The notes beneath the pieces were generated by a model, which did no database searches, was not told the DNA's origin, and was given only the letters and a program-made list of their open reading frames with translations. The position numbers and the translations under genes were made by a program. Shown here in pieces: positions 16,759 through 24,510 of a DNA stretch of 64,000 nucleotides (position 1 is the first letter of the stretch; each line of letters starts with the position of its first letter). This DNA is from JAAXGI01 sp965206975 (GTDB lineage: Bacteria; Gemmatimonadota; Gemmatimonadetes; Longimicrobiales; Gaopeijiaceae), in the NCBI GenBank assembly GCA_965206975.1, contig OZ242253.1, forward strand, positions 2,480,001 through 2,544,000. The letters are read 5' to 3'.

Positions 16759-17427
16759 ATGCCCAGGCAAAACGCTTTTCCGGTGCCGCCCAGGGGTGGC
16801 AACCGCTTCATTCGGCACACGGGGCTGGCGGCGCCCTACATGTTCAACAACGTGAGCACGGACGTACCGAGTCCGCCAGCGGACGCCTCCGGGCTCGCAG
16901 CGCTCGGAATGGACTCGCAGGCGGAGCTCGCCTTCGCGAACGTCCGCTACTTCGCCGACGGAACGGAACGGCCCGACTTCGTATTCAATCAGGAGCCTTA
17001 CCGCACTGCCTCGATCATGATCGTGGGCCTCAACTACGGGACGGGGAGTTCTCGTTCCGGGGCCATCACGCGGCCCTTGGCGGCGTGGGGGGTGCGAGTG
17101 TACATCGGGCAGAGCTTCGGGCCGATCTTCCTGACGAACGCGATGCAGTGGGGCGTGTTGACGGTTGAGCTGCCGAGGCCGACGCTCGAGAGGGTTGCGG
17201 AGTGGGCCCGCACGAATCCCGGCGTGGAGATGACGGTGGATCTCGAGAGGGAAGTGATCGAGATCCCGGGGATGGAACCCATTACCTTTCAGGCGAACCC
17301 CAGATTCCGCTACAAGCTGCTGAACGGCGTGAACGACCTGGAGGAAATGGAGCCACACCTGCCGGCGGCTGAGGCGATTAGAGCCGAGGACCAGAGTGAC
17401 CGCCCCTGGGTGTATCAGTATCGCTGA
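16759..17427 (+). CDS. LeuD-like small subunit (aconitase swivel domain)
   Basis: 222 residues. It has the swivel-domain signature ASIMIVGLNYGTGSSRSGA followed by VRVYIGQSFGPIFLTNAMQWGVL. In normal LeuD the first motif reads NFGCGSSREHA. Here the substrate-binding SSR is kept, but Cys becomes Thr and the Glu-His pair after Arg becomes Ser-Gly, so the substrate or chemistry may differ. No signal peptide is visible; if the large subunit is exported folded, this subunit could travel with it as a hitchhiker, as other Tat complexes do. It starts 12 bases after the large subunit and is followed by a strong terminator. Confidence 0.85.
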   Translation: MPRQNAFPVPPRGGNRFIRHTGLAAPYMFNNVSTDVPSPPADASGLAALGMDSQAELAFANVRYFADGTERPDFVFNQEPYRTASIMIVGLNYGTGSSRSGAITRPLAAWGVRVYIGQSFGPIFLTNAMQWGVLTVELPRPTLERVAEWARTNPGVEMTVDLEREVIEIPGMEPITFQANPRFRYKLLNGVNDLEEMEPHLPAAEAIRAEDQSDRPWVYQYR

Positions 17428-17480
17428 GGTGGCGTGCTCGCACCCCCGGCGGGGGTGGACGGATGTGTAGAGATGGGAGA

Positions 17481-17512
17481 TAGAGGGGCCCCGCGTGGGC
17501 CCCTCTAACTTT
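17481..17512 (+). terminator. Rho-independent terminator after the LeuC/LeuD-like pair
   Basis: A perfect 11-base stem, TAGAGGGGCCC pairing with GGGCCCCTCTA around a 5-base loop, is followed by ACTTTG. It lies 53 bases after the LeuD-like stop codon. The T-tract is short, but the stem is very strong and palindromic, so it may also stop transcripts arriving from the convergent cytochrome gene. Confidence 0.75.
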
Positions 17513-17718
17513 GTCGGTCTCCCGGTCGTGTTTCCCCCGGTTTGTTGGACTCTAGGAGGCGCTGCGGCTGTCACCGGCTCGGCGGCGCTTGATCTCCGAG
17601 ACGCTTCCGCCTCTTCCCTCCGTCTGCCTTCTCCGTTCTCCCGCCGCTCCCTCTCCCTCTACGCCCAACATCACGGCACGCGAGGAGGCTCTCGAGACGG
17701 GTGAGCGGCCCTGATCCC

Positions 17719-19662
17719 TCACTCGACGATGGCGAGCGGTCGCTCGTCCCTCATGGCGAGGAGCCGGACCCACGCGAAGACGTCGAGCCTTCGGTTCTCC
17801 CCGATGAGAAGATGCGGCATCGCCACCTCCGGGCCGCGGCCGCCTTGCAGCCACGCCTCCGTCGCCTCCGTGGCCTTCGCTTCGATGTCGGAGCGGGGTG
17901 CCAAGTAGTCGTAGTCGAACTCGCCGAATCCGGGGAGTCGAGCGAGTGAGCGGTAGGCGACCTGCCGGGTGGCCGAATACGGATCGGTAAGGAGCTGGGC
18001 GAGGTAGGCGGCCGTCCAGCTGCCGCCCGACACCTGGACGGCCGCCTCCCAGCCGAGGTGCCACGCCAGGATGGTTCGCGTCGCCGCATCGCCCCTCAGC
18101 GTCCAGAGGACGGACGCGGCGACCGTTCGCTCGTCCTCGTCGAGCTCCACGAGCGGCTCCCCGTACCAATCGCGCAGGTGACGGCTCGACCACTCGAGCG
18201 TCCTGTCGAGGTGACAGAGGTTGCAGGCATTCGGGCGTCCCGTCTCCACCGACACGCGGACGCTCGGACTATCGATCCGGTGGCTCCGCATCGCGGAGAA
18301 GAGCCCGTACGTCGTGTGCGGCATGTGGCAGTTCATGCACTCGCTCCCGGAGGACGCGAGGCGGTGCCGGGTGTGGCGGGAGACATCCTCGGCGTATTCC
18401 GCGTGGCAGTTCAGGCACGACCGGTTCCCCGCCGCCTCGGGGTCGAGCTGTGCATCCGCGGACTCGTAGGCGTGCATCGAGTGACACGAGAGGCACGTCA
18501 GCTCGCTTCCTTCAAGGTGCGCGTCCTCCAGCATGCCGTTGTACTCCCGGCCCGCGACCCGAATTGTGCCGTCCCGCCAGAAGTTCCCCGCCAGCGCGAG
18601 AGGATCGCTCCCCATCATCTCCCGGAGGAGCGGATCGTTCGGGTCCTCCGTGTAGCGAATGACGGACCTCTCGTCATGAAGCCGGTCTCCGGGGCGGAAC
18701 GGCACTCCGCTCGTCCCGTACGCCTCTTGGTCCCTCCACTCCCCGAAGCTGTGGCACTGTGCGCACGTCTCGGCGGAGCGCCTGGGATCAAGCTTCTCGG
18801 GGTTGACGATCGTCGGGTCGGGGAGGTCGGGGTCCCGCATCGCCTTGAGATACCTGAGGTAGCGCCGCACGGGCGACTGGTAGAGGCGGACGTGTTCCTC
18901 GGCCGGGCCGTGGCACGCTTCGCACGCGATCCCGAGCTCGACGCTACGGGTCTCGAACCGGCCGAGCTCGGCGAGGATCCCGGGTTCGGTCCCGACCGAG
19001 TGACACTGGGAGCACGTTCCATTCCAGGGGGTGGCCCCTTGGACCGAGGTCTCCGGCGGGCGGAGGAAGGAGTCCTGGTTCGGGATCCACCTACCCTCGG
19101 GAATCAGCCACACCCAAGGGATCTGCACGAGGGCCCCGCTATCGGGTCCGAGCGGGCCCTCCAGATCGGTCGGTCGCCGTATCCAGTAGTTCTGCATGTG
19201 GTGGGAGCCCGTGGTCATTACCACGCGCGCCTCGAAGCGGGGCGGGCTTTCGGGCCAATCCGGCCGCAGGCGTCTCACGAACTCGGCGGGCTCGTTGAAC
19301 CAGAGGGGATCTGGGGTATCGACCCAGAATTCCTCCCCCCGGCGCTCGAGGCGCCACTCGTAGCCACGGTCCTCGAGAACGATGCTATCGAAGGTGCCGA
19401 GCACGCTCGCGGGCGTCGCCGCCTGCGTCATCGTCCGGTGATACGAGCGGTGCCACGCGTCGTACTCGGCGGGATGGCACGCCTGACAGGTGGCGGAGGT
19501 CACGAATCCGTCCCCGTCCCTGCGTTCCGGGAGCGCGTCCGCGAGCGCCTCGTCCACGCCCGCGCTCCGAAGGATCATCCCCGCACTGGCCACGGCGACC
19601 GCCGCGCAGAGGACGAGGGCGTAGGGGCGTCGGAGCGAGGTGTCGAGAGACCCGTCAGCCAT
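17719..19662 (-). CDS. Octaheme c-type cytochrome with C-terminal HEAT-like region
   Basis: About 647 residues. An N-terminal hydrophobic segment (roughly 13-32) is a signal or anchor. Eight CxxCH heme sites are present: CQACH (about 60), CSQCH (217), CEACH (247), CAQCH (300), CLSCH (390), CLNCH (416), CMNCH (442) and CNLCH (480). Extra histidines such as GSHHMQN, HTRHR and RSHRI could be distal ligands. The last 150 residues lack hemes and look like helical HEAT-type repeats (AVQVSGGSWTAAYLAQLL, TRQVAYRSLARLPG). It is probably a periplasmic electron-transfer protein or multiheme reductase; the substrate is unknown. ATG 19662 was chosen over GTG 19668. It is convergent with the LeuD-like gene. 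Confidence 0.85.
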   Translation of the reverse strand: MADGSLDTSLRRPYALVLCAAVAVASAGMILRSAGVDEALADALPERRDGDGFVTSATCQACHPAEYDAWHRSYHRTMTQAATPASVLGTFDSIVLEDRGYEWRLERRGEEFWVDTPDPLWFNEPAEFVRRLRPDWPESPPRFEARVVMTTGSHHMQNYWIRRPTDLEGPLGPDSGALVQIPWVWLIPEGRWIPNQDSFLRPPETSVQGATPWNGTCSQCHSVGTEPGILAELGRFETRSVELGIACEACHGPAEEHVRLYQSPVRRYLRYLKAMRDPDLPDPTIVNPEKLDPRRSAETCAQCHSFGEWRDQEAYGTSGVPFRPGDRLHDERSVIRYTEDPNDPLLREMMGSDPLALAGNFWRDGTIRVAGREYNGMLEDAHLEGSELTCLSCHSMHAYESADAQLDPEAAGNRSCLNCHAEYAEDVSRHTRHRLASSGSECMNCHMPHTTYGLFSAMRSHRIDSPSVRVSVETGRPNACNLCHLDRTLEWSSRHLRDWYGEPLVELDEDERTVAASVLWTLRGDAATRTILAWHLGWEAAVQVSGGSWTAAYLAQLLTDPYSATRQVAYRSLARLPGFGEFDYDYLAPRSDIEAKATEATEAWLQGGRGPEVAMPHLLIGENRRLDVFAWVRLLAMRDERPLAIVE

Positions 19663-19775
19663 GGTCACATCAAGGGACGGTGGGGAGTCGGGAAGCTACG
19701 CTCCCGCTCCCGCGGGTACAAGCGGGGAGCCGGCGTCCCCAGCGGGGGAGGGAGGCCCGCACCCAGTGGCGGGCG

Positions 19776-20966
19776 TTATCCCGTCCAGAGCGCCGTGTCC
19801 GGATAGAATGCGGCCCAGGCGCCCCAGAAGGCGACGTAGGCTCGCTCGATGGGAACGAGCCGGTTGCCCTCCATCGGGCCCGACACGGCCCGTCCGTCCA
19901 CCATCCATGCGGACCCGGTCCCGGCGTCCACGAACCCGGATTCGCCCGCTGCGAGCTCCACCGTCTCCCCGAGCTCGGTGACGGGCCGGTAGGCCATCCC
20001 CCCCTCCGCATCGTCGCTCCAGAGGAGGACGGCGGGGCGCCCGTCGTGCGTGAAGTCGATTGCCTCGAACCCTCCGGGCCCCGCGGAGAGGGCCTCGAAC
20101 GGGAAGGCGATCCCCAGGTCATTGCCCGAGGGGGGGACGCCTATGACGCGTTCCTTGGGGAAGCGGCGGGTATCGATCGGCGGCATCGCCCCCGCCACCC
20201 AGAAGGCGGGAACGGACTCGTAGGCCCCGTAGGGATAATTCTGCCGATAGTACGGGGAGGGCGTGTCGAATATCCCGCGCAGATTCTCGAAGCCCTGGTC
20301 CCCGTCGAGGACACGGGTATCGGGGTGCAGCCGGAGCCATTCGTCCCAGCGCATCTCGATGACCGGGAACTGTTTGAGCGTGCGTCCCGCGTCCGGGCCG
20401 CAGATCGCGCCGCCGGCCATCTGCGACCAGCGTGACTCAGGATCCTCCCGGTCGAACATCACAAGGTTGTTCTTGAAGAGGAGCCCCGAGACACCGAAGG
20501 CTCCCCCACCCCTGGCCTCGCGAGAGAAGGCGAGGGAGGAGCCGGTGAGCGGACAATAGGTCACGGCCATGGCCAAGGTTCCCGCGCCGACGTTGACGAC
20601 CTCGTGGAACCAGAGGACGTTGTGGGGGACGGCGTACGGCCGTTGGTTCAGGATGAGACCGATCACGCGCGTCTCGGGCTCCAGGTATTCCGGCACCGAA
20701 GGTTGCGCTTGGACCCACGCGGGATCGTCGATCGAGGGGATCCCGTCGATGACCTGACCCGGGATGAGATAGTCGGTGTTGATTGTGCACCCGGGGAAGC
20801 TCGCGCTGCTGTCGAGCCCCGGCCCCGGCGGCGGACTCACGGGTTCACCGGAACACCCCGCGAGGGCCGCGAGGGCAAGAAGGCCTCGGGCCAGAAGGCG
20901 AGGGCGACCCGACCTCGCCTCCCTCGCGCGCGTGCGCCGCCGCGCTGGGATCGGCGGCTCTCCCAT
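19776..20966 (-). CDS. DUF3179 domain lipoprotein
   Basis: 396 residues. The N terminus is basic with the lipobox LAALAGC (Cys near residue 27), so this is a lipoprotein. The body is a DUF3179 domain: VTYCPLTGSSLAF, FGVSGLLFKNNLVMFDRE and WSQMAGGAICGPDAG are its hallmark segments. The molecular function of DUF3179 is not established. ATG 20966 is chosen because the lipobox is correctly spaced from it and GGGAGAGGA lies 8 bases upstream; an open frame continues through the tRNA gene but is not coding. That ribosome-binding site lies within a 19-base-pair hairpin, so translation may be controlled by RNA folding. Confidence 0.86.
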   Translation of the reverse strand: MGEPPIPARRRTRAREARSGRPRLLARGLLALAALAGCSGEPVSPPPGPGLDSSASFPGCTINTDYLIPGQVIDGIPSIDDPAWVQAQPSVPEYLEPETRVIGLILNQRPYAVPHNVLWFHEVVNVGAGTLAMAVTYCPLTGSSLAFSREARGGGAFGVSGLLFKNNLVMFDREDPESRWSQMAGGAICGPDAGRTLKQFPVIEMRWDEWLRLHPDTRVLDGDQGFENLRGIFDTPSPYYRQNYPYGAYESVPAFWVAGAMPPIDTRRFPKERVIGVPPSGNDLGIAFPFEALSAGPGGFEAIDFTHDGRPAVLLWSDDAEGGMAYRPVTELGETVELAAGESGFVDAGTGSAWMVDGRAVSGPMEGNRLVPIERAYVAFWGAWAAFYPDTALWTG

Positions 20967-20968
20967 GA

Positions 20969-21009
20969 AAGACGTCCTCTCCCGGCCGGAGGCCGGGAGA
21001 GGACGTCTT
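20969..21009 (-). promoter_or_regulatory. Perfect 19-bp hairpin between tRNA-Asn and DUF3179 start; terminator and/or ribosome-binding-site lock
   Basis: The arms 20969-20987 and 20991-21009 are exact reverse complements around a 3-base loop (stem core GACGTCCTCTCCCGGCC). On the minus strand the hairpin begins 4 bases after the 3' end of tRNA-Asn and ends in TTTC directly before the ATG of the DUF3179 gene. Its 3' arm contains GGGAGAGGA, the only good ribosome-binding site for that gene. It can therefore act as the tRNA terminator, as a translation block on read-through transcripts, or as both. Confidence 0.7.
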
Positions 21010-21013
21010 CGAG

Positions 21014-21086
21014 CTGGGGCGGCAGGGGTCGAACCTGCAACCTCCTGGTTAACAGCCAGGCGCTCTGCCGATTGAGCTACGCCCCA
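21014..21086 (-). tRNA. tRNA-Asn (anticodon GUU)
   Basis: Folds as a full cloverleaf of 73 bases. The acceptor stem is TGGGGCG with CGCCCCA (7 pairs), then TA at positions 8-9. The D stem is GCTC/GAGC, the anticodon stem CCTGG/CCAGG has loop CTGTTAA (anticodon GTT), and the T stem GCAGG/CCTGC has loop TTCGACC. The discriminator is G. The CCA end is not encoded, so it must be added by nucleotidyltransferase. Confidence 0.97.
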
Positions 21087-21349
21087 AGGAGCTCGCTTCC
21101 GCGGCGGGAAGGAGGAAGAGCGACACCCAAGGTAGTGCGTTCCGCAGTTCGTGTGTAGCCCTGAACGGGCGAAGCGCTCGGACTCCGCTACGGACGGGTT
21201 TCGATGTCCCATCTTCGACCTCCCGTCGTCCCGGTCACGTGCTTGCCCGCGACCCCCGCACGCGCGCTCGAGCCGGCGTGATGCGGAGCGGGCGCCTGTG
21301 AGGTGAGGGTGGCCGAGCCTCGCGCCGCAGCCCTCCTATGTCCTGCTCG

Positions 21350-22411
21350 TCAACGGACTCCGAGCGGCTTGAAGCGGACGTACGTCGAGACGTTCGTCCG
21401 GGCGAGATCGTTCATGTACATGTTGCCGTCGAAGTCCACCGCCAGGAACTCGATACCTGCCCCCGCGGCCGGCTCCCGGTTCGGGATGAAGGCGGTGACC
21501 CACCCCGTCCTCGCGTCGCCGATCCGGATCCCCTGTTCCCACCCGGGGTTGTCGCGCCACGCAGGGCGCTCCAGGCCGGAGAGGCCATCCACCGAGTACA
21601 GGACGTCATCCGCGTCGATGACGAGCCCGCTTGGCTTCCCGAACTGCGTCCAGATGGCCTGGAGCTCGCCCTCCTCGTCGAAGATCTGGATACGGCTGTT
21701 CCCCCGGTCCGCGACGAACACCCGCCCCTGCGAGTCCATCGCGATCCCGTGCGGGTCGTCGAACATACCCGGCTCCTTGCTCTCGTCTCCCACGCAGCCT
21801 CCCCGCTGAAGGAGGAAGTCTCCACCCGGGGAGAACTTCACGAGCCGGTTGTTGCCCCCACGGTGCCCGTCCGCGACCCAGATCTCACCGTTCGGGGCCA
21901 CCACGACGTCGGACGGACCGTTGAAATGCGTCGCATCGCACCCGTGGACCCCGGCCTCGCCGAGGCTCATCACGATGCGGCCCTGCTGGTCTACCTTGTG
22001 GACCTGATGCCCGAGTCCGTACTCGTAGCCGGGCTCGGCACGGGCATCTCCGTCCGGCGCGCCTTCCGTGACCCAGAAGTACCCTTCGTGATCCAGGTAG
22101 AACCCGTGAGTGAAGGCGAAGAGGCCGGCACCGAAGCTGTCGACCAGATTCCCTTCGAGGTCGAACTTGAGAATCGAATCCCGGTCGCTGCCCGCGCAGT
22201 TGTTTGTTCCGCATCGGCCCAGGAGCCAGAGGTGCTCCCCGTCCGGATCGGGGAACCCACCCGTGAGCGGGCCGAACTCCATTCCGCCGGGGAGCCGGTC
22301 CCAAGCTTCGATCTCGTGGTACGGGATATAGGCCGCCTGGGCCTGAAGTTGCCCGCACAGGAGCCAACCGGATGCCACGAGACCGAGCACCGCCTTAAGC
22401 AGGTTCCGCAT
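21350..22411 (-). CDS. Secreted NHL-repeat beta-propeller, peptidyl-alpha-hydroxyglycine amidating lyase (PAL)-like
   Basis: 353 residues. A signal peptide (LLKAVLGLVASGWLLCGQLQAQA) precedes NHL repeats, including FTHGFYLDHEGYFWVTEG, GPSDVVVAPNGEIWVADGHRGGNNRLVKF and DPHGIAMDSQGRVFVADRGNSRIQIFDEEG (given here by segments). The spacing and His-rich blade starts resemble the PAL domain, which splits peptidyl-alpha-hydroxyglycine into an amidated peptide and glyoxylate. NHL proteins are diverse, so another lyase or binding role is possible. The ATG at 22411 has an AAGGAGAG site; ATGs further upstream (22447) lack one. It stands alone on the minus strand. Confidence 0.78.
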   Translation of the reverse strand: MRNLLKAVLGLVASGWLLCGQLQAQAAYIPYHEIEAWDRLPGGMEFGPLTGGFPDPDGEHLWLLGRCGTNNCAGSDRDSILKFDLEGNLVDSFGAGLFAFTHGFYLDHEGYFWVTEGAPDGDARAEPGYEYGLGHQVHKVDQQGRIVMSLGEAGVHGCDATHFNGPSDVVVAPNGEIWVADGHRGGNNRLVKFSPGGDFLLQRGGCVGDESKEPGMFDDPHGIAMDSQGRVFVADRGNSRIQIFDEEGELQAIWTQFGKPSGLVIDADDVLYSVDGLSGLERPAWRDNPGWEQGIRIGDARTGWVTAFIPNREPAAGAGIEFLAVDFDGNMYMNDLARTNVSTYVRFKPLGVR

Positions 22412-22611
22412 GACGCTCTCCTTGCTAGTGAGCATTGTAGACATCATCTGAGTGCCATCCCCCCATCCTTAGCACTGTAGTGCCGGTGTGACAACGGGGG
22501 TCGACGTCCCTTCGAGACCTCGCCACCGGCCCGTCAGGCCTTCGGCGGGCCAACACTCCTCCATCTTCCCCGGTGCGGGGGATTGCTCCCGGCACCGCGC
22601 GCACGATTTGC

Positions 22612-22640
22612 TTGACAGCTACCACGCCGCGTGGTACGAG
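22612..22640 (+). promoter_or_regulatory. Promoter candidate with operator-like palindrome in the spacer
   Basis: A perfect TTGACA (22612-22617) is followed after 17 bases by TACGAG (22635-22640), a weak -10. The spacer contains TACCACG-CCG-CGTGGTA (22620-22636), an exact 7-base inverted repeat placed where a repressor would block RNA polymerase. The gene it would serve appears to be dead (next entry). Confidence 0.45.
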
Positions 22641-22810
22641 TGATTCGCGTGTGCATCCCCGTCGCGGTTCCGTAGCATGGGTCCGCCTGAAGTGCAGCTC
22701 GCAGCACATCTCACGCAGAGTAAGGAGGAGGCAGCTCTCAGGATAGGTGCTCACGCGCGGAGGCCGGCGGTGGGCAGCTACATCCCGCCGAATCCACGAG
22801 GGAGACAGCC

Positions 22811-23042
22811 ATGAACGCACAGATTCGTGCGGTCGAGCCCAGGGCTGAGCATCTGCATGATGCTTAGCCCTCTTGTGTTGCGGGCCCAGGCAGGCGTCAT
22901 CACGGGCGAGGCCTCCGTCGCCAGCGTGGGAGAAGCCCTTGCCGGGGCGCAAGTCTTCGTTCAGGAGTTCGACGCCGGGGGACTGAGCCAGGCGAGCGGT
23001 CGCTTCGCAGTCCGGAACGTGCCTCCGGGGCGCTGCGCGTGA
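22811..23042 (+). pseudogene. Remnant of a TonB-dependent receptor-like N terminus (carboxypeptidase-regulatory-like domain)
   Basis: ATG 22811 follows a GAGGGAGACAG site but its frame ends after 18 codons. The adjacent frame, readable from 22827, continues as a hydrophobic signal-like stretch and then GVITGEASVASVGEALAGAQ, AQVFVQEFDAGGLSQ and SGRFAVRNVPPG. That is the typical start of the regulatory domain in front of SusC/TonB receptors. It then stops at 23042, where functional members continue with a beta-strand, plug and barrel. A frameshift at the start and loss of everything downstream mark it as decayed. A short functional peptide is not excluded but unlikely. Confidence 0.5.
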
Positions 23043-23294
23043 GGGGGCGAGGATGGCGGACCAGATGCCGTAAAACGAGCCGTTCCCGCAGGGCCTGCGC
23101 CCCCCCCCGAGGCCAGCCGTACTACCCTGCGTGTTGTTGGGTGCGTGCCCGCGCCGGACTTTGAGACGCTGACGAATCCCAGCTTCTAAGCGGGCAGGGC
23201 ACGAGGAGTTCGAGGATGATGGGCCGTCGATCGTAGAGGCAGAGGGCGAGGGTCCCAGTGCCAGGCTCTGGGTCTCCTCCTAGGGAGGTGCGGG

Positions 23295-24449
23295 ATGGTG
23301 GAGCGGAGGCCTTGGAGGGGTACCGGAGGTCTCATCGCTGCGGCCCTCCTCTTTAGCGGAAGCCTCGGGGCACAGGAGGTCCAGCTTCTCGCGCGGGGCG
23401 ACATCGAGTGGTCGCGGCTCCCGTACCGGTCGACCGTAGCCTATCTCTCCGAAGCAGGGGACTGGATGCCGGTCCCCTATCTGAACCTCGAGGAGAACCT
23501 GGACTCAATTCGGGTTCGAATCGGCCGGCAGGAGCTCGATCAGACGTACCGGGAGCTGCACTACAGGGTCCCGCGGCCCGATATCGAGTTTTCCGGCGAA
23601 GAGGAAGAGTGGCGCCACTCCTTCCAGCGGACGAGAGAGCTGATCCAGCGTGCCGACATCGCGTTCTCCAACTTGGAGATGCCTATCTCGGGCTGGGCTC
23701 AGGTTCAGCAGACCTCCTCCGTGGGGGCGGTCGGCTTCGCCCATGCTCTGGGCTGGGCCGGTTTCGACGTCATCTCGCTCGCGAACAATCGCATGCTAGA
23801 TACCGAGACGACGGGGCTCTTCGACACGATGGAGGTGCTCTCGCGAGCCGGCGTGGGGTGGGTCGGGGCTGGAAGGGACTTGGACGAGGCACGCAAGCCG
23901 CTCATCGTCGAGCGGAATGGCGTCCGGATGGCCTTCCTCGCGTACACGTACGGAGTGAGCTGGGTGGGCGTGGACGGATTCGCGCGCCCGGGCGGGGCGG
24001 GCGTGATGGCGATGGACCCCCTCCTGATGCGAGAGGACATCCGGCGGGTGCGGGACGATGTGGATTTGGTGATCCTCTCCTTCCACTGGGGGGTGGGTGC
24101 CAGGCAGTCCAAGGACATCCCCGAAGCGGCACGCCAATTTGCTCGGGGGATGATCGACGAGGGGGCCGACATCATTCTCGGCCACCACGCTCACGTCCCG
24201 AAGGGCGTCGAGGTCCATAACGGGGGGGTGATCTTCTATTCGTTGGCCAACTTCTCCTTCGGCCACAGCCACGACTACTTCATCGACAACTTCGCTGCGC
24301 GCGTGACGCTCATGATCGACGGGGCCCGCCGCGTGGAGGTCGTGCCCATCGCCGGTGCCGGGCTGGATGTGACGCAACCGTACGTGCTTGAGGGGGAGCG
24401 GGCGCACGGCTGGATACGGATCTCACGATCGAGGGCGACATCGGGGTGA
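23295..24449 (+). CDS. CapA family protein (metallophosphatase-like fold), secreted
   Basis: 384 residues. A signal peptide (GGLIAAALLFSGSLGAQ) precedes a CapA/PgsA domain: ARGDIEW, ADIAFSNLEMPISGW, FDVISLANNRMLDTETTGL, LVILSFHWGVGAR and IILGHHAHVPKGVEVHNGG, with IFYSLANFSFG at the end. Such proteins are tied to poly-gamma-glutamate or capsule anchoring and have a calcineurin-like metal site. The usual ANNH motif reads ANNR here, so one likely metal or catalytic histidine is replaced. No pgsB/pgsC genes are nearby, so a role in poly-gamma-glutamate is doubtful. Start ATG 23295 follows GGGAGGTGCGGG. Confidence 0.82.
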   Translation: MVERRPWRGTGGLIAAALLFSGSLGAQEVQLLARGDIEWSRLPYRSTVAYLSEAGDWMPVPYLNLEENLDSIRVRIGRQELDQTYRELHYRVPRPDIEFSGEEEEWRHSFQRTRELIQRADIAFSNLEMPISGWAQVQQTSSVGAVGFAHALGWAGFDVISLANNRMLDTETTGLFDTMEVLSRAGVGWVGAGRDLDEARKPLIVERNGVRMAFLAYTYGVSWVGVDGFARPGGAGVMAMDPLLMREDIRRVRDDVDLVILSFHWGVGARQSKDIPEAARQFARGMIDEGADIILGHHAHVPKGVEVHNGGVIFYSLANFSFGHSHDYFIDNFAARVTLMIDGARRVEVVPIAGAGLDVTQPYVLEGERAHGWIRISRSRATSG

Positions 24450-24510
24450 TCATCCCCCGCTGACCGCCGCCGACCAAATTGCGAATTGGACTCAACCGGG
24501 GTGTGACGTC

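Larger units (their letters stand above)
22412..23294. other. 883-base region with no intact gene
   Basis: Between two divergent secreted-protein genes. It holds a promoter-like site with a palindrome (22612-22640) and the remains of a receptor-type gene (22811-23042), both listed separately. From 23043 to 23294 no gene or signal was recognised apart from the ribosome-binding site of the CapA-like gene. Confidence 0.5.

Noticed and set aside
20967..21212. N-terminal extension of the DUF3179 protein through the tRNA gene
   Set aside because: The frame passes through a functional tRNA-Asn. The lipobox is correctly placed only when translation starts at 20966.
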